Of a DNA stretch of 64,000 nt, positions 10,773-19,346 are shown one piece after another (position 1 is the first letter of the stretch; each line of letters opens with the position of its first letter). This DNA comes from Streptomyces sp. Tu 3180. Lineage in GTDB: Bacteria; Actinomycetota; Actinomycetes; Streptomycetales; Streptomycetaceae. Made by a program: the position numbers and the translations under genes. The stretch covers positions 5,372,001 to 5,436,000 of the forward strand of contig NZ_WOXS01000002.1 of NCBI RefSeq assembly GCF_009852415.1. The letters are read 5' to 3'. The notes under the pieces were generated by a model. That model was given only the letters and a program-made list of their open reading frames with translations. It was not told the origin of the DNA and searched no databases.

Positions 10773-10780
<8 letters not shown>
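9806..10780 (+). CDS. Peptide ABC transporter ATPase, DppD type (second importer)
   Basis: Cytoplasmic ATPase, 324 residues, GTG start with GAGGTGAG overlapping the end of the permease gene. Walker A GESGSGKS lies near residue 37, signature FSGGMRQR near 153 and Walker B LIIADEP near 173. The C-terminal domain has the CAFHPRC...C...C cysteine set that binds an iron-sulfur cluster in this subfamily. It lacks the roughly 20-residue N-terminal extension of its counterpart in the first importer. Its 3' end overlaps the next gene by 8 bp. Confidence 0.87.
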
Positions 10781-11819
<1,039 letters not shown>

Positions 11820-11927
11820 CCGCGCGAACGGACGCCGACCGCGTTAACGCGGAAGCAACTCCACGGAAGCGGTTCCGATATACGGACACGCGAGGCTGAA
11901 CAGCGTACGGCCGTGCGGGTGCCGTAA

Positions 11928-11961
11928 GCGGGCCGGGACGCGCCATGTCGTCCCGGCCCGC
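11928..11961. terminator. Bidirectional terminator between convergent genes
   Basis: Perfect 13-bp inverted repeat (GCGGGCCGGGACG, 8-nt loop, complement) between the end of the + strand transporter operon and the end of the - strand S9 peptidase gene. Its symmetry means it can act in both directions. Confidence 0.75.
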
Positions 11962-11969
11962 CGCCGTGC

Positions 11970-14096
11970 TCAGCCGGCACTGAGCCCCAGCGAGCGCCTG
12001 AGGAAGTCGAGCTGGAGGCGGAGCAGGTTCTCGGCGACCGTCTCCTGCGGGGTCATGTGCGTGACGCCGGACAGGGGCAGCACCTCGTGGGGCCGGCCGG
12101 CCGCCAGCAGCGCCGAGGACAGGCGCAGCGAGTGGGCGACCACCACGTTGTCGTCCGCCAGCCCGTGGATGATCATCATGGGGCGGTGCGGTTCGGCGGC
12201 GTCGACCAGGCCCGCGTCGTCGATCACCGAGTTGCGGCGGTAGACCTCCGGCTGCTCGCCCGGGTGCCCGAGGTAGCGCTCCTGGTAGTGGGTGTCGTAC
12301 AGGCGCAGGTCGGTGACCGGGGCGCCCACCACCGCCGCGTGGAAGACGTCCGGGCGGCGCAGCGCCGCGAGGGCCGCCAGGTAGCCGCCGAAGGACCAGC
12401 CCCGGATGGCGACGCGGTCCAGGTCGAGGGGGAAGTCGGCGGCGAGGGCCCGGAGCGCGTCGACCTGGTCCTGGACGACGACCGCGGCCAGGTCGTCCTT
12501 GACGGACTTCTCCCAGGCGGGGGAGCGGCCGGGGGTGCCGCGGCCGTCGGCGACGATCACCGCGAAGCCCTGGTCGGCGAACCACTGCGAGGTCAGGTGG
12601 GGGTTGTGGGCGGCGAGCACCCGCTGCCCGTGCGGACCGCCGTAGGGGTCCATGAGCACCGGCAGGGGGGTGTCACCGGCGTAGTCCCGAGGCATAAGCA
12701 CGGCGCACGGAATGCGGCGTGCGCCCCCCTGGGTCAGGGTCACGCGGGGGGACATACCGGGATCCTCGGCGTACGAGGGGACAGTGGCCGTCGGTTTCCC
12801 GTCACGCAGGATCCGCACCCGCGAACCTGGCCGATCCGGCGTCGCCGAGACCAGCACGGTCACCCCGCCGGCGCGTACCGCCGAGTGGACGCCGGGCTCC
12901 TGGGAGAGGCGTTCCACGCCCAGCTCGTTCACCCGGTAGACGTGCACCTCGCCGATCTCCGGCTCGTCCGCCTCCTCGCCGGCGGACGCGGAGACCAGGA
13001 CGTCGTCGTCGGAGACGTCCAGCACCGCGCGGAGGTGCAACTGCGGACCGGTCAGAGGCCGTTCGCCGACCGCCAGCCGTCGTGCGCCCCCCTCGTCCGC
13101 GATCCGCACCAACTGCCCGGAGGGGCTCCAGCACGGAACCCCGGGGAAAAGTTCCAGCCAATTTCGATCTTCGTCGGCGTGCACCATCCGGGTCGCCCCG
13201 GAATCCGGGTCCACGGCCAGGATCAGCTGCCCGCGCTGGTCGCGCGACTGGACGAGCAGCAGCGGCGCACCCGCCGCTGACCAGTGCACTCGTGCCAGGT
13301 ACGGGTAGCGCGCCCGGTCCCAGGAGACCTCCGTGCGCACTCCGTCCAGCCCGATCACGAACAGCCGCACGTCCGCGTTCGCGGTGCCCGCCGCCGGGTA
13401 GGGGACGCGGCTCGGCTCACGCTCCGGACGGGCGGGATCGGCGATCCACCACCGTTCGACCGGCGTGTCGTCCACGCGCGCCACGAGCAGCCGGTCCGAC
13501 TCCGGAGCCCACCAGAAGCCCCGCGAACGCCCCATCTCCTCGGCCGCGATGAACTCGGCCAGTCCGTAGGCGACGCCCTCCGCCTCGGGGGCCGCGAGCG
13601 CGCGGTCGTCCTCCCCCTCGGCCGCCACCACCCGCAGCGCGCCCCGGGCGACGTAGGCGACGTGGCGCCCGTCGGGCGACGGCCGCGGGTCGATCACCGG
13701 CCCCGGTACGGGCAGTTCACGCGCCGTCCCGGCCCGCAGTTCGGCCGTGAAGAGCCGCCCGGACAAGGCGAAGGACGCCAACTCCACGGCCGCGTCGGTG
13801 GCGTAGCCGACGATGCCGGCACCCCCCTCGCGGCTCCGCTCGCGCCGTGCCCGCTCTTCCGCGGAGAGCTGCTCGCGGGCCCCGCCCAGGAGGGCGTGCG
13901 GGTCGGCCGCCACGCGCTCCCCGCCCCCTTCCGTGTCGAGGACCCAGAGCGAATTGGCCCGGTCCGTACCGGAACCGGAGCGCAGGAACACGACACGTGA
14001 ACCGTCGGGCGCCACGGTGAACGAACGCGGCGCGCCGAGCGTGAAGCGCTGGGTGCGGGCGTGCCGCCGGGGGAAGGAGTCAGCCTCAGTCGTCAT
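11970..14096 (-). CDS. S9 family prolyl oligopeptidase / dipeptidyl peptidase IV-like
   Basis: Serine peptidase of 708 residues. The first 430 or so form a DPP IV-type beta-propeller, with repeated strands such as FTVAPDGSRVVFL and PSPDGRHVAYVA. The C-terminal alpha/beta-hydrolase domain contains the nucleophile motif GWSFGGY, the acid in GLADDNV and the histidine in GVTHMT. No signal peptide is seen, so it is probably cytoplasmic. It cleaves short peptides after proline or alanine in this family. Convergent with two peptide importers, so a role in degrading imported peptides is plausible, but this is inference from position. The ATG start has only a weak ribosome binding site. Confidence 0.85.
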   Translation of the reverse strand: MTTEADSFPRRHARTQRFTLGAPRSFTVAPDGSRVVFLRSGSGTDRANSLWVLDTEGGGERVAADPHALLGGAREQLSAEERARRERSREGGAGIVGYATDAAVELASFALSGRLFTAELRAGTARELPVPGPVIDPRPSPDGRHVAYVARGALRVVAAEGEDDRALAAPEAEGVAYGLAEFIAAEEMGRSRGFWWAPESDRLLVARVDDTPVERWWIADPARPEREPSRVPYPAAGTANADVRLFVIGLDGVRTEVSWDRARYPYLARVHWSAAGAPLLLVQSRDQRGQLILAVDPDSGATRMVHADEDRNWLELFPGVPCWSPSGQLVRIADEGGARRLAVGERPLTGPQLHLRAVLDVSDDDVLVSASAGEEADEPEIGEVHVYRVNELGVERLSQEPGVHSAVRAGGVTVLVSATPDRPGSRVRILRDGKPTATVPSYAEDPGMSPRVTLTQGGARRIPCAVLMPRDYAGDTPLPVLMDPYGGPHGQRVLAAHNPHLTSQWFADQGFAVIVADGRGTPGRSPAWEKSVKDDLAAVVVQDQVDALRALAADFPLDLDRVAIRGWSFGGYLAALAALRRPDVFHAAVVGAPVTDLRLYDTHYQERYLGHPGEQPEVYRRNSVIDDAGLVDAAEPHRPMMIIHGLADDNVVVAHSLRLSSALLAAGRPHEVLPLSGVTHMTPQETVAENLLRLQLDFLRRSLGLSAG

Positions 14097-14273
14097 GCCC
14101 TGACCATATTGGCCATGCGCCCCCTTGTGCGGCTGTGCGCCGACCGATGCGCACGTACGGATAGTTATGATCGTTAGCGCATAGTGGGTATGAACCTGCT
14201 GGCTCGTGCGTGGATTTATCTGCCCCCCATATTCCTACCCCCCGCGTCCTGGGATCCTTGGAGGTGAGCCGCC

Positions 14274-14468
14274 GTGGCACTCTCGATTTCGGCGGTGGTG
14301 CTGCTGGCGATCATCGTCTTCCTGCTGATCAAGAAGTCAGGACTGAAGGCCGGGCATGCGGTCGTGTGCATGCTGCTGGGCTTCTACCTCGCCTCGTCGA
14401 CGGTGGCGCCCACCATCAGCGAGCTCACGACGAACATCGCGGGGATGATCGGCAGCATCAATTTCTGA
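14274..14468 (+). CDS. Small membrane protein, 64 residues
   Basis: Short protein that I recognise only as a conserved Streptomyces small membrane protein without assigned function. GTG start at 14274 with an excellent GGAGGTGAG 5 nt upstream. Two hydrophobic stretches (SISAVVLLAIIVFLLI and AVVCMLLGFYLASS) flank a KKSGLKAG basic turn, suggesting a helical hairpin. It is divergent from the S9 peptidase gene with about 175 bp between starts. Confidence 0.75.
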   Translation: MALSISAVVLLAIIVFLLIKKSGLKAGHAVVCMLLGFYLASSTVAPTISELTTNIAGMIGSINF

Positions 14469-14787
14469 GCGACCCGTCTTCCGGCCGGGCCCGAGGCAAC
14501 TCCCGGGCGCCGGCCGGAGTCCACGTCCCGTCCGTCCCCCCACCCGGATTCCCCGCATCGGACTCCGCAGGCCCCGGACCCGGAACACGCGACGACCGGG
14601 GCGGCGACCGGGAGGGGACGGCTCGGGGCGGTGCCCGGTGCGGTGGACGCGCGTCCGCGCAGCCGTCGCCCGGCCGCTGCCGCCGTCCTCCTGCGGTCCG
14701 GACCCGTGCGCCGCACCCCCTCGCCTGTTACTCGCCGGTAAGGAATGATGGCGGGCGATCCTTCACGCGTTCAGGGCGGAGTCACCG
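14469..14787. other. Intergenic stretch, nothing supportable
   Basis: 319 bp between the small membrane protein gene and the amidase gene. GC-rich without a convincing gene on either strand. The last 50 bases are less GC-rich (around TTACTCGCCGGTAAGGAATG) and may hold the amidase promoter, but no motif is clear. Confidence 0.4.
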
Positions 14788-16203
14788 GTGACGACTTTCG
14801 AGGAACAGACCAGGGTGCACGTCTTCCGGGACGACGCCCTCGGCGACCACGACGCCGTCGGCCTCGCCCGGGCGATCCGCCGGGGCGAGGTCGGCGCCGC
14901 CGAGGCCGCCCGTGACGCGGCGGCCAGGGTCAGGGCCGTCGAGGCCCGGCTCCGCGCCGTCCAGGTGCACCTCGACCCTCCGGTGCACGAGTCCGGGTCC
15001 GCCGGCGCCCTCGCCGGGGTGCCGACCTTCGTCAAGGACAACACCGACTACCGGGGGCTGCCCACCGGTCACGGCAGCGCCGCGTTCGCGCCGAGGGCCG
15101 CACGACGGCACGCCCCGTTCGTCCGCCAGTTCCTGAGCACCGGCGTCACGGTGCTCGGCAAGACCCGGCTGCCCGAGTTCGGGTTCAGTCCGACCACGGA
15201 GTACGAGGAGGCCGAACCCGTCCGCAATCCGTGGCACACGGGCCACTCGGCGGGTGGTTCGTCGGGCGGCAGCGCGGCACTCGTCGCCGCCGGAGCGGTG
15301 CCGATCGCGCACGCCAACGACGGCGGCGGTTCGATCCGGATCCCCGCCGCCGCTTGCGGGCTCGTCGGGCTGAAGCCGACCCGCGGCCGGGTGGTGCCGA
15401 ACGCGCTGGGCCGCCAACTGCCGATCGACCTCGTCACCGACGGCGTCGTGAGCCGTTCCGTGCGGGACAGCGCCGCGTTCCTCGCCGCCGCCGAGACCTA
15501 CTGGCGCAACCCCGAGCTGCCGCCCGTCGGCCTGGTCGAAGGCCCCTCGGAAAGGCGGCTGCGCATCGGGCTCGTGCTGGACTCGCCGAACGGCGTCCGC
15601 TCCGACGACGCCACCCGGACGGCCGTCACGGAGACGGCACGGCGGCTGGAGCGGCTCGGCCACACGGTGGAACCGGTGGAGCTGTCGATCGACCCGCGTT
15701 TCACCCGGGACTTCCTCACCTACTGGGGCCTGCTGTCGTTCCTGATCGGCCTCACCGGCAGGACGTTCGGCGCGGACTTCGACCGGCGCCGCATGGACGG
15801 ACTCAGCCGGGGACTGCGCGAGCTGTACGTGAACAACTGGCAGCGCACGCCGGGCGTGGTGCGGAGGCTGAAGCGCACGCGGGAGGCGTACGCGGCGGCG
15901 TTCCGCGGGCTCGACCTGGTCCTCTCGCCGGTGCTCGCCCACACCACGCCGCCGCTCGGTCACCTCAGCCCGGCGGTCCCGTACCCGACGCTGATCGAGC
16001 GGATCCTCGCCTACGTCGCCTTCACCCCGGTCAACAACGTCGTCGGGACGCCGTCGATCTCGGTACCGGCCGCGAGCACCACGGCGGACGGGCTCCCCGT
16101 CGGCGTCATGTTCTCCGGCCGGCCGGGCGCCGAACGGACCCTGCTGGAGCTCGCGTTCGAGCTGGAGGCCGACCGGCCCTTCCCGCGCCTCCAGGACGGC
16201 TGA
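14788..16203 (+). CDS. Amidase-signature family hydrolase
   Basis: Amidase of 471 residues, GTG start. The amidase signature is complete: catalytic lysine in TFVKDN (Lys83), the GGSSGGS motif supplying the bridging serine (158 or 159), and the nucleophile in GGGSIRIPA (Ser182). It hydrolyses a carboxylic amide; the substrate is not predictable. Unlike GatA it lies alone, with no gatB or gatC nearby, so it is unlikely to be the tRNA amidotransferase subunit. Indole acetamide-type and aryl-amide hydrolases share this architecture. Confidence 0.82.
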   Translation: MTTFEEQTRVHVFRDDALGDHDAVGLARAIRRGEVGAAEAARDAAARVRAVEARLRAVQVHLDPPVHESGSAGALAGVPTFVKDNTDYRGLPTGHGSAAFAPRAARRHAPFVRQFLSTGVTVLGKTRLPEFGFSPTTEYEEAEPVRNPWHTGHSAGGSSGGSAALVAAGAVPIAHANDGGGSIRIPAAACGLVGLKPTRGRVVPNALGRQLPIDLVTDGVVSRSVRDSAAFLAAAETYWRNPELPPVGLVEGPSERRLRIGLVLDSPNGVRSDDATRTAVTETARRLERLGHTVEPVELSIDPRFTRDFLTYWGLLSFLIGLTGRTFGADFDRRRMDGLSRGLRELYVNNWQRTPGVVRRLKRTREAYAAAFRGLDLVLSPVLAHTTPPLGHLSPAVPYPTLIERILAYVAFTPVNNVVGTPSISVPAASTTADGLPVGVMFSGRPGAERTLLELAFELEADRPFPRLQDG

Positions 16204-16251
16204 CGGGACTCCGGGGAGGAGCGGCGCAGACCGCGGGCACCGGACCGGTGC

Positions 16252-16309
16252 GCTCACGTGGAAGCGTGAGCATCCCGGCCCTCGCTGCTCCTGGGCTGCT
16301 CACGTGAGC
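16252..16309. terminator. Hairpin plus palindrome between convergent genes
   Basis: GCTCACG, 6-nt loop, CGTGAGC at 16252-16271 is followed at 16298-16309 by the perfect 12-bp palindrome GCTCACGTGAGC. The two elements share the same half-site. They lie between the amidase gene and the oppositely oriented DUF397 gene, so termination is the simplest role. A protein-binding palindrome is an alternative. Confidence 0.5.
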
Positions 16310-16337
16310 GTCTGGCCGGCGTTTCCCTTCTCGCTGT

Positions 16338-16583
16338 TCACGGTCGTCCGAGGGGTGCGGTCGAGAGGGCGGGACGGTCCCCGGCCGCGTACGGCACGAA
16401 GCCGCCCCACGCGGCGGGGGCGAAGGCCAGCCGGGGGCCCCCGACGTCCTTCGAGTCACGGACGTGGACGGCACCGGCCCCGGCGGCGACCTCGACACAG
16501 GAGTCGCCCTCGCTGCCACTGCTGTAGCTGCTCTTGAACCACGTCAGGCTGGAGGCGTCCCTGGACGAGGTCTTCCGGATCAT
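16338..16583 (-). CDS. DUF397 domain protein
   Basis: 81-residue protein with the diagnostic DUF397 layout: LTWFKSSYSSGSEGDSCVEVA, then AVHVRDSKD and LAFAPAAWGGFV. The family is specific to actinomycetes and almost always sits beside an XRE regulator, as here. Its ATG overlaps the regulator stop codon (ATGA), so the two are translationally coupled. In Streptomyces such pairs (whiJ-like, Scr1/Scr2-like) affect development or antibiotic production, and the DUF397 protein binds or opposes the regulator. The C-terminal extension after the FV motif is longer than usual. Confidence 0.85.
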   Translation of the reverse strand: MIRKTSSRDASSLTWFKSSYSSGSEGDSCVEVAAGAGAVHVRDSKDVGGPRLAFAPAAWGGFVPYAAGDRPALSTAPLGRP

Positions 16584-17464
16584 GTCTCCCCCAGCAGTTG
16601 CTCGTCGAAGGCCGTCGACTCACGCGGTGTGAGCGCCTGGGCCCGGATGATGCCATAACGAAGTTCCAGGATACGGAGCTGCCTCAGTTCGGAAACCGGC
16701 CGTCCGTTGGCCACCGCCGGCGAACGGCCGATCGCCGAACCGTCCTCGAACTTGAGCACCTCGATGCCGCCATCCACACCGGCGTGCTCATCACGGTCCG
16801 TCGGCATCACTTGGAGCTCGACGTTACGCAGCCGTCCCAACTCGAGCAGGTGCTGAAGCTGGCCACGCAGGGTCGTCCTCCCGCCCAGCGGCCGACGAGG
16901 CGTCCACTCCTCCAGGACGAAGCTGAGTTCGGGCGCCGGGTCCCGTTCGAAGATCACCTTGCGTGCCGCTCGTGCTGCGACGAACCGTTCCACTTCGTCC
17001 GTTGAGTACGCGGGACGCCGCATCGCCAGAAGGGCACGTGCGTACTCCGGCGTCTGCAACAGGCCGTGGATGTGCAGCGGGTCGTACAGCTGGAGCTCGA
17101 CCGCCCGCGCCTCCATCTGCGCCAGGTCCCGCACCTTCTTCGGGTACCGGACCTTCTTGACGTCCTCCTTCATCGCCGCGACGAGCCCGCCGGCGTTCAG
17201 CACCTCGTCCGCCGTGTCCAGGTACTCGGGGCGGGGGATCCGCTTGCCGCCCTCGATCTTGTGGACGAGGTCCTCGCCGTAGCCGACCGCCACCGCGAAC
17301 TCGCCGGCCCGCATCCCCGCCGCCTCCCGGCGGAGCTTCAACTGCCGTCCCACGGTGGCCACCACGGCGAGCGCCCAGTCGTCGTCCGGGTCCACCTCCC
17401 AGCCCGGCTCGTCCGTCCGCTCCGTCTCGGTCCTGACCCGCAACGCCTCACCGTTCACCGACAT
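16580..17464 (-). CDS. XRE-family regulator with DUF5753 domain
   Basis: DNA-binding regulator of 294 residues. Start chosen at 17464 because GGAGGGG lies 6 nt upstream; an in-frame start at 17539 would add 25 unconserved residues. Helix-turn-helix near residues 35-85 (LKLRREAAGMRAGEFAVAVG), followed by the DUF5753 sensor domain (HGLLQTPEYARAL...VMPTDRDEHAGVDGG). Coupled by ATGA overlap to the DUF397 gene. This WhiJ-like family is expanded in Streptomyces and the targets of each member are mostly unknown. It probably autoregulates from the region 17465-17600, but no operator is evident. Confidence 0.85.
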   Translation of the reverse strand: MSVNGEALRVRTETERTDEPGWEVDPDDDWALAVVATVGRQLKLRREAAGMRAGEFAVAVGYGEDLVHKIEGGKRIPRPEYLDTADEVLNAGGLVAAMKEDVKKVRYPKKVRDLAQMEARAVELQLYDPLHIHGLLQTPEYARALLAMRRPAYSTDEVERFVAARAARKVIFERDPAPELSFVLEEWTPRRPLGGRTTLRGQLQHLLELGRLRNVELQVMPTDRDEHAGVDGGIEVLKFEDGSAIGRSPAVANGRPVSELRQLRILELRYGIIRAQALTPRESTAFDEQLLGET

Positions 17465-17879
17465 GCGTGCCCCTCCGTGGCGCCGTTCCGTACCGTCGCG
17501 CGCCGCGCGCGGGAGCCGTGCCGACAGCCCGGACGGCACCGGACGAACCGTGGACGGTCACCCTGCGCGACGCCGCGATCACTCCTCACGGTACGTCCGG
17601 CCGGCCACGCCGAGTGACGTGAATCAGTAAATCGCCGGGACCGGGCCCCACCCCTCCCGTCCGCGGTCGCGCACGCCCGGGCGGGTGAACGTCCCCGGAC
17701 CGGCGGTCCGCCCCGGCCGCCGCCTCGCCGCCCGGCTCCCGCCCCGCCCCCGAAGGCCCCGCCGCGCCACCCGCGGGGACTTCGCCCACGGCCGGGAGGT
17801 CACCCTCGCGGACCGGAGGATCCCCGTGGACGGTCTGCCGCGGTACGAGGACGAGGGCGCCGCCTCATAAGGTGACCCC

Positions 17880-18743
17880 ATGACGGAACTGCCCGCCCGG
17901 CGTCTCCTGCTGGTGCACGCCCACCCGGACGACGAGTCGATCAACAACGGCGCGACCATGGCCCGGTACGCCGCCGAGGGCGCCCATGTGACGCTGGTCA
18001 CCTGCACCCTCGGTGAGCGCGGGGAGGTCATCCCGCCCGAGCTCGCCCATCTGAGCGGGGCGGCCCTCGGCCAGCACCGGCTCGGTGAGCTGAGGGACGC
18101 GATGCGCGCGCTCGGGGTCGAGGACGTCCGGCTGCTCGGCGGCGCCGGGCGGTACAGCGACTCCGGGATGATGGGGCTGCCCGACAACGACGACCCCGGC
18201 TGCTTCTGGCAGGCCGACGTCGACCAGGCCGCCGGGCTGCTCGCCGAGGTGATCCTCGAGATCCGCCCCCAGGTCCTCGTCACCTACGACGACGACGGAG
18301 GCTACGGCCACCCCGACCACGTCCAGGCCCACCGCGTCGCCATGCGCGCCGTCGAACTCGCCGCCGGCTCCGGCTGGGACGTCCCCAAGGTCTACTGGAA
18401 CCGGGTGCCCCGCTCCGCCGCCGAGCGGTCCTTCGCGCGCCTCCACGACGACCTGCCCGGCCTGCCCTTCGACAAGGCGGCCGACATCGACGACGTACCG
18501 GGCGTCGTCGACGACGAGCGCGTCACCACCGCGATCGACGGAAGCGCCCACGCCGCCGCCAAGGCCGCCGCGATGCGCGCCCACGCCACCCAGATCACGG
18601 TGGCCGAGCCGTACTTCGTGCTCTCCAACGACCTCGCGCAGCCCCTCTTCACCACCGAGTACTACGAGTTGGTGCGGGGCGAGCGTCCCGAGGGGCGCGA
18701 GAGCGACCTGTTCGCCGGAATCGGCACCGGGGAGGCGTCGTGA
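17880..18743 (+). CDS. mshB: MshB, GlcNAc-Ins deacetylase of mycothiol biosynthesis
   Basis: Zinc-dependent deacetylase that removes acetate from 1-D-myo-inosityl-GlcNAc in mycothiol synthesis, 287 residues. ATG with AAGGTGA upstream. Metal-site motifs of the LmbE/PIG-L family are present: AHPDDES near residues 14-20 (His15, Asp18) and GGYGHPDHVQAH at 140-151 (His147). They match the ligand positions of the M. tuberculosis enzyme closely. The AHPDDE loop also holds the catalytic Asp17. Its last 4 bases (GTGA) overlap the start of a small membrane protein gene. Confidence 0.92.
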   Translation: MTELPARRLLLVHAHPDDESINNGATMARYAAEGAHVTLVTCTLGERGEVIPPELAHLSGAALGQHRLGELRDAMRALGVEDVRLLGGAGRYSDSGMMGLPDNDDPGCFWQADVDQAAGLLAEVILEIRPQVLVTYDDDGGYGHPDHVQAHRVAMRAVELAAGSGWDVPKVYWNRVPRSAAERSFARLHDDLPGLPFDKAADIDDVPGVVDDERVTTAIDGSAHAAAKAAAMRAHATQITVAEPYFVLSNDLAQPLFTTEYYELVRGERPEGRESDLFAGIGTGEAS

Positions 18744-19153
18744 GCGGCGACCGCGGCCCCCTGCTCGCCCAGCCGATGCGCCCGCCCTCCGCCGCACGGA
18801 TCTCCGCCCTCCTGGGGCTCCTCCTGCTCGGCGCCGTGGTCGGCGCGGCCGGGGCGCTGGTGCAGCCCGCGTGGTTCCCGGGCGGGCTGCTGCTCGCCCT
18901 CGCGGGCGAGGCGGGCCTGTGCCTGGGGGCGGCCCGCGCGCTGCGCAGCCGGGGAGCGGCCGCCGCGGCGGCCGGCGGATGGATGCTCGCCGTCATCCTG
19001 CTCACCACCAGCCGTCCGGAAGGTGACTTCCTGTTCGCCGCGGGCAGCGGTTCCTACCTCTTCCTGCTCGGCGGCATCGCCGTGGCTGTGATCTGTGCCA
19101 CGCTCGCTCCCGGGCGGCAACCGGACGGCGGTCCCGTCCGACTTGGCAAGTGA
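18740..19153 (+). CDS. DUF6113-like membrane protein
   Basis: 137-residue membrane protein with four hydrophobic segments and a short charged N-terminus. GTG start overlaps the mshB stop codon (GTGA), so translation is coupled. I recognise the mshB-adjacent membrane protein as DUF6113 family; function unknown. It contains no catalytic motif. The conserved pairing with mshB suggests a link to mycothiol or envelope physiology, but this is only positional. Confidence 0.75.
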   Translation: MSGDRGPLLAQPMRPPSAARISALLGLLLLGAVVGAAGALVQPAWFPGGLLLALAGEAGLCLGAARALRSRGAAAAAAGGWMLAVILLTTSRPEGDFLFAAGSGSYLFLLGGIAVAVICATLAPGRQPDGGPVRLGK

Positions 19154-19260
19154 CGTACCACTTCGCGGTGTCACGGGCGTGCGGGTCCGGTGTGGGTTTC
19201 CTCAGCGGTCCTGGAATACCGGCCGGACGCGGCCAGTAAGGTGGTGCGCGCCGCCGAGCC

Positions 19261-19303
19261 TCCCCCGCACTTTCGGCCTCGCCCGAGCCGGGGGACCCCC
19301 ACC
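19261..19303. repeat. Candidate dispersed Streptomyces palindromic unit
   Basis: TCCCCCG (19261-19267) pairs with CGGGGGA (19289-19295) around an inner CTCG/CGAG hairpin, followed by CCCCCACC. Its form, a C-run, a GGC-CTCG/CGAG core, then GGGGGACCCCCA, resembles an intergenic unit I recall as widespread in Streptomyces genomes. Only one copy is seen here, upstream of the 19.3-kb gene. Confidence 0.4.
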
Positions 19304-19346
19304 GTGAGGTCGTGACGGGCGGCGGAGCCAACCGGGAGAACCTGCC

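Noticed and set aside
17685..17870. 61-codon frame (GTG start) upstream of mshB
   Set aside because: Arg/Pro-rich at the start, no ribosome binding site and no recognised homology. The C-terminal LADRRIPVDGLPRYEDEGAA looks protein-like, so it may be a remnant, but it cannot be supported as a gene.
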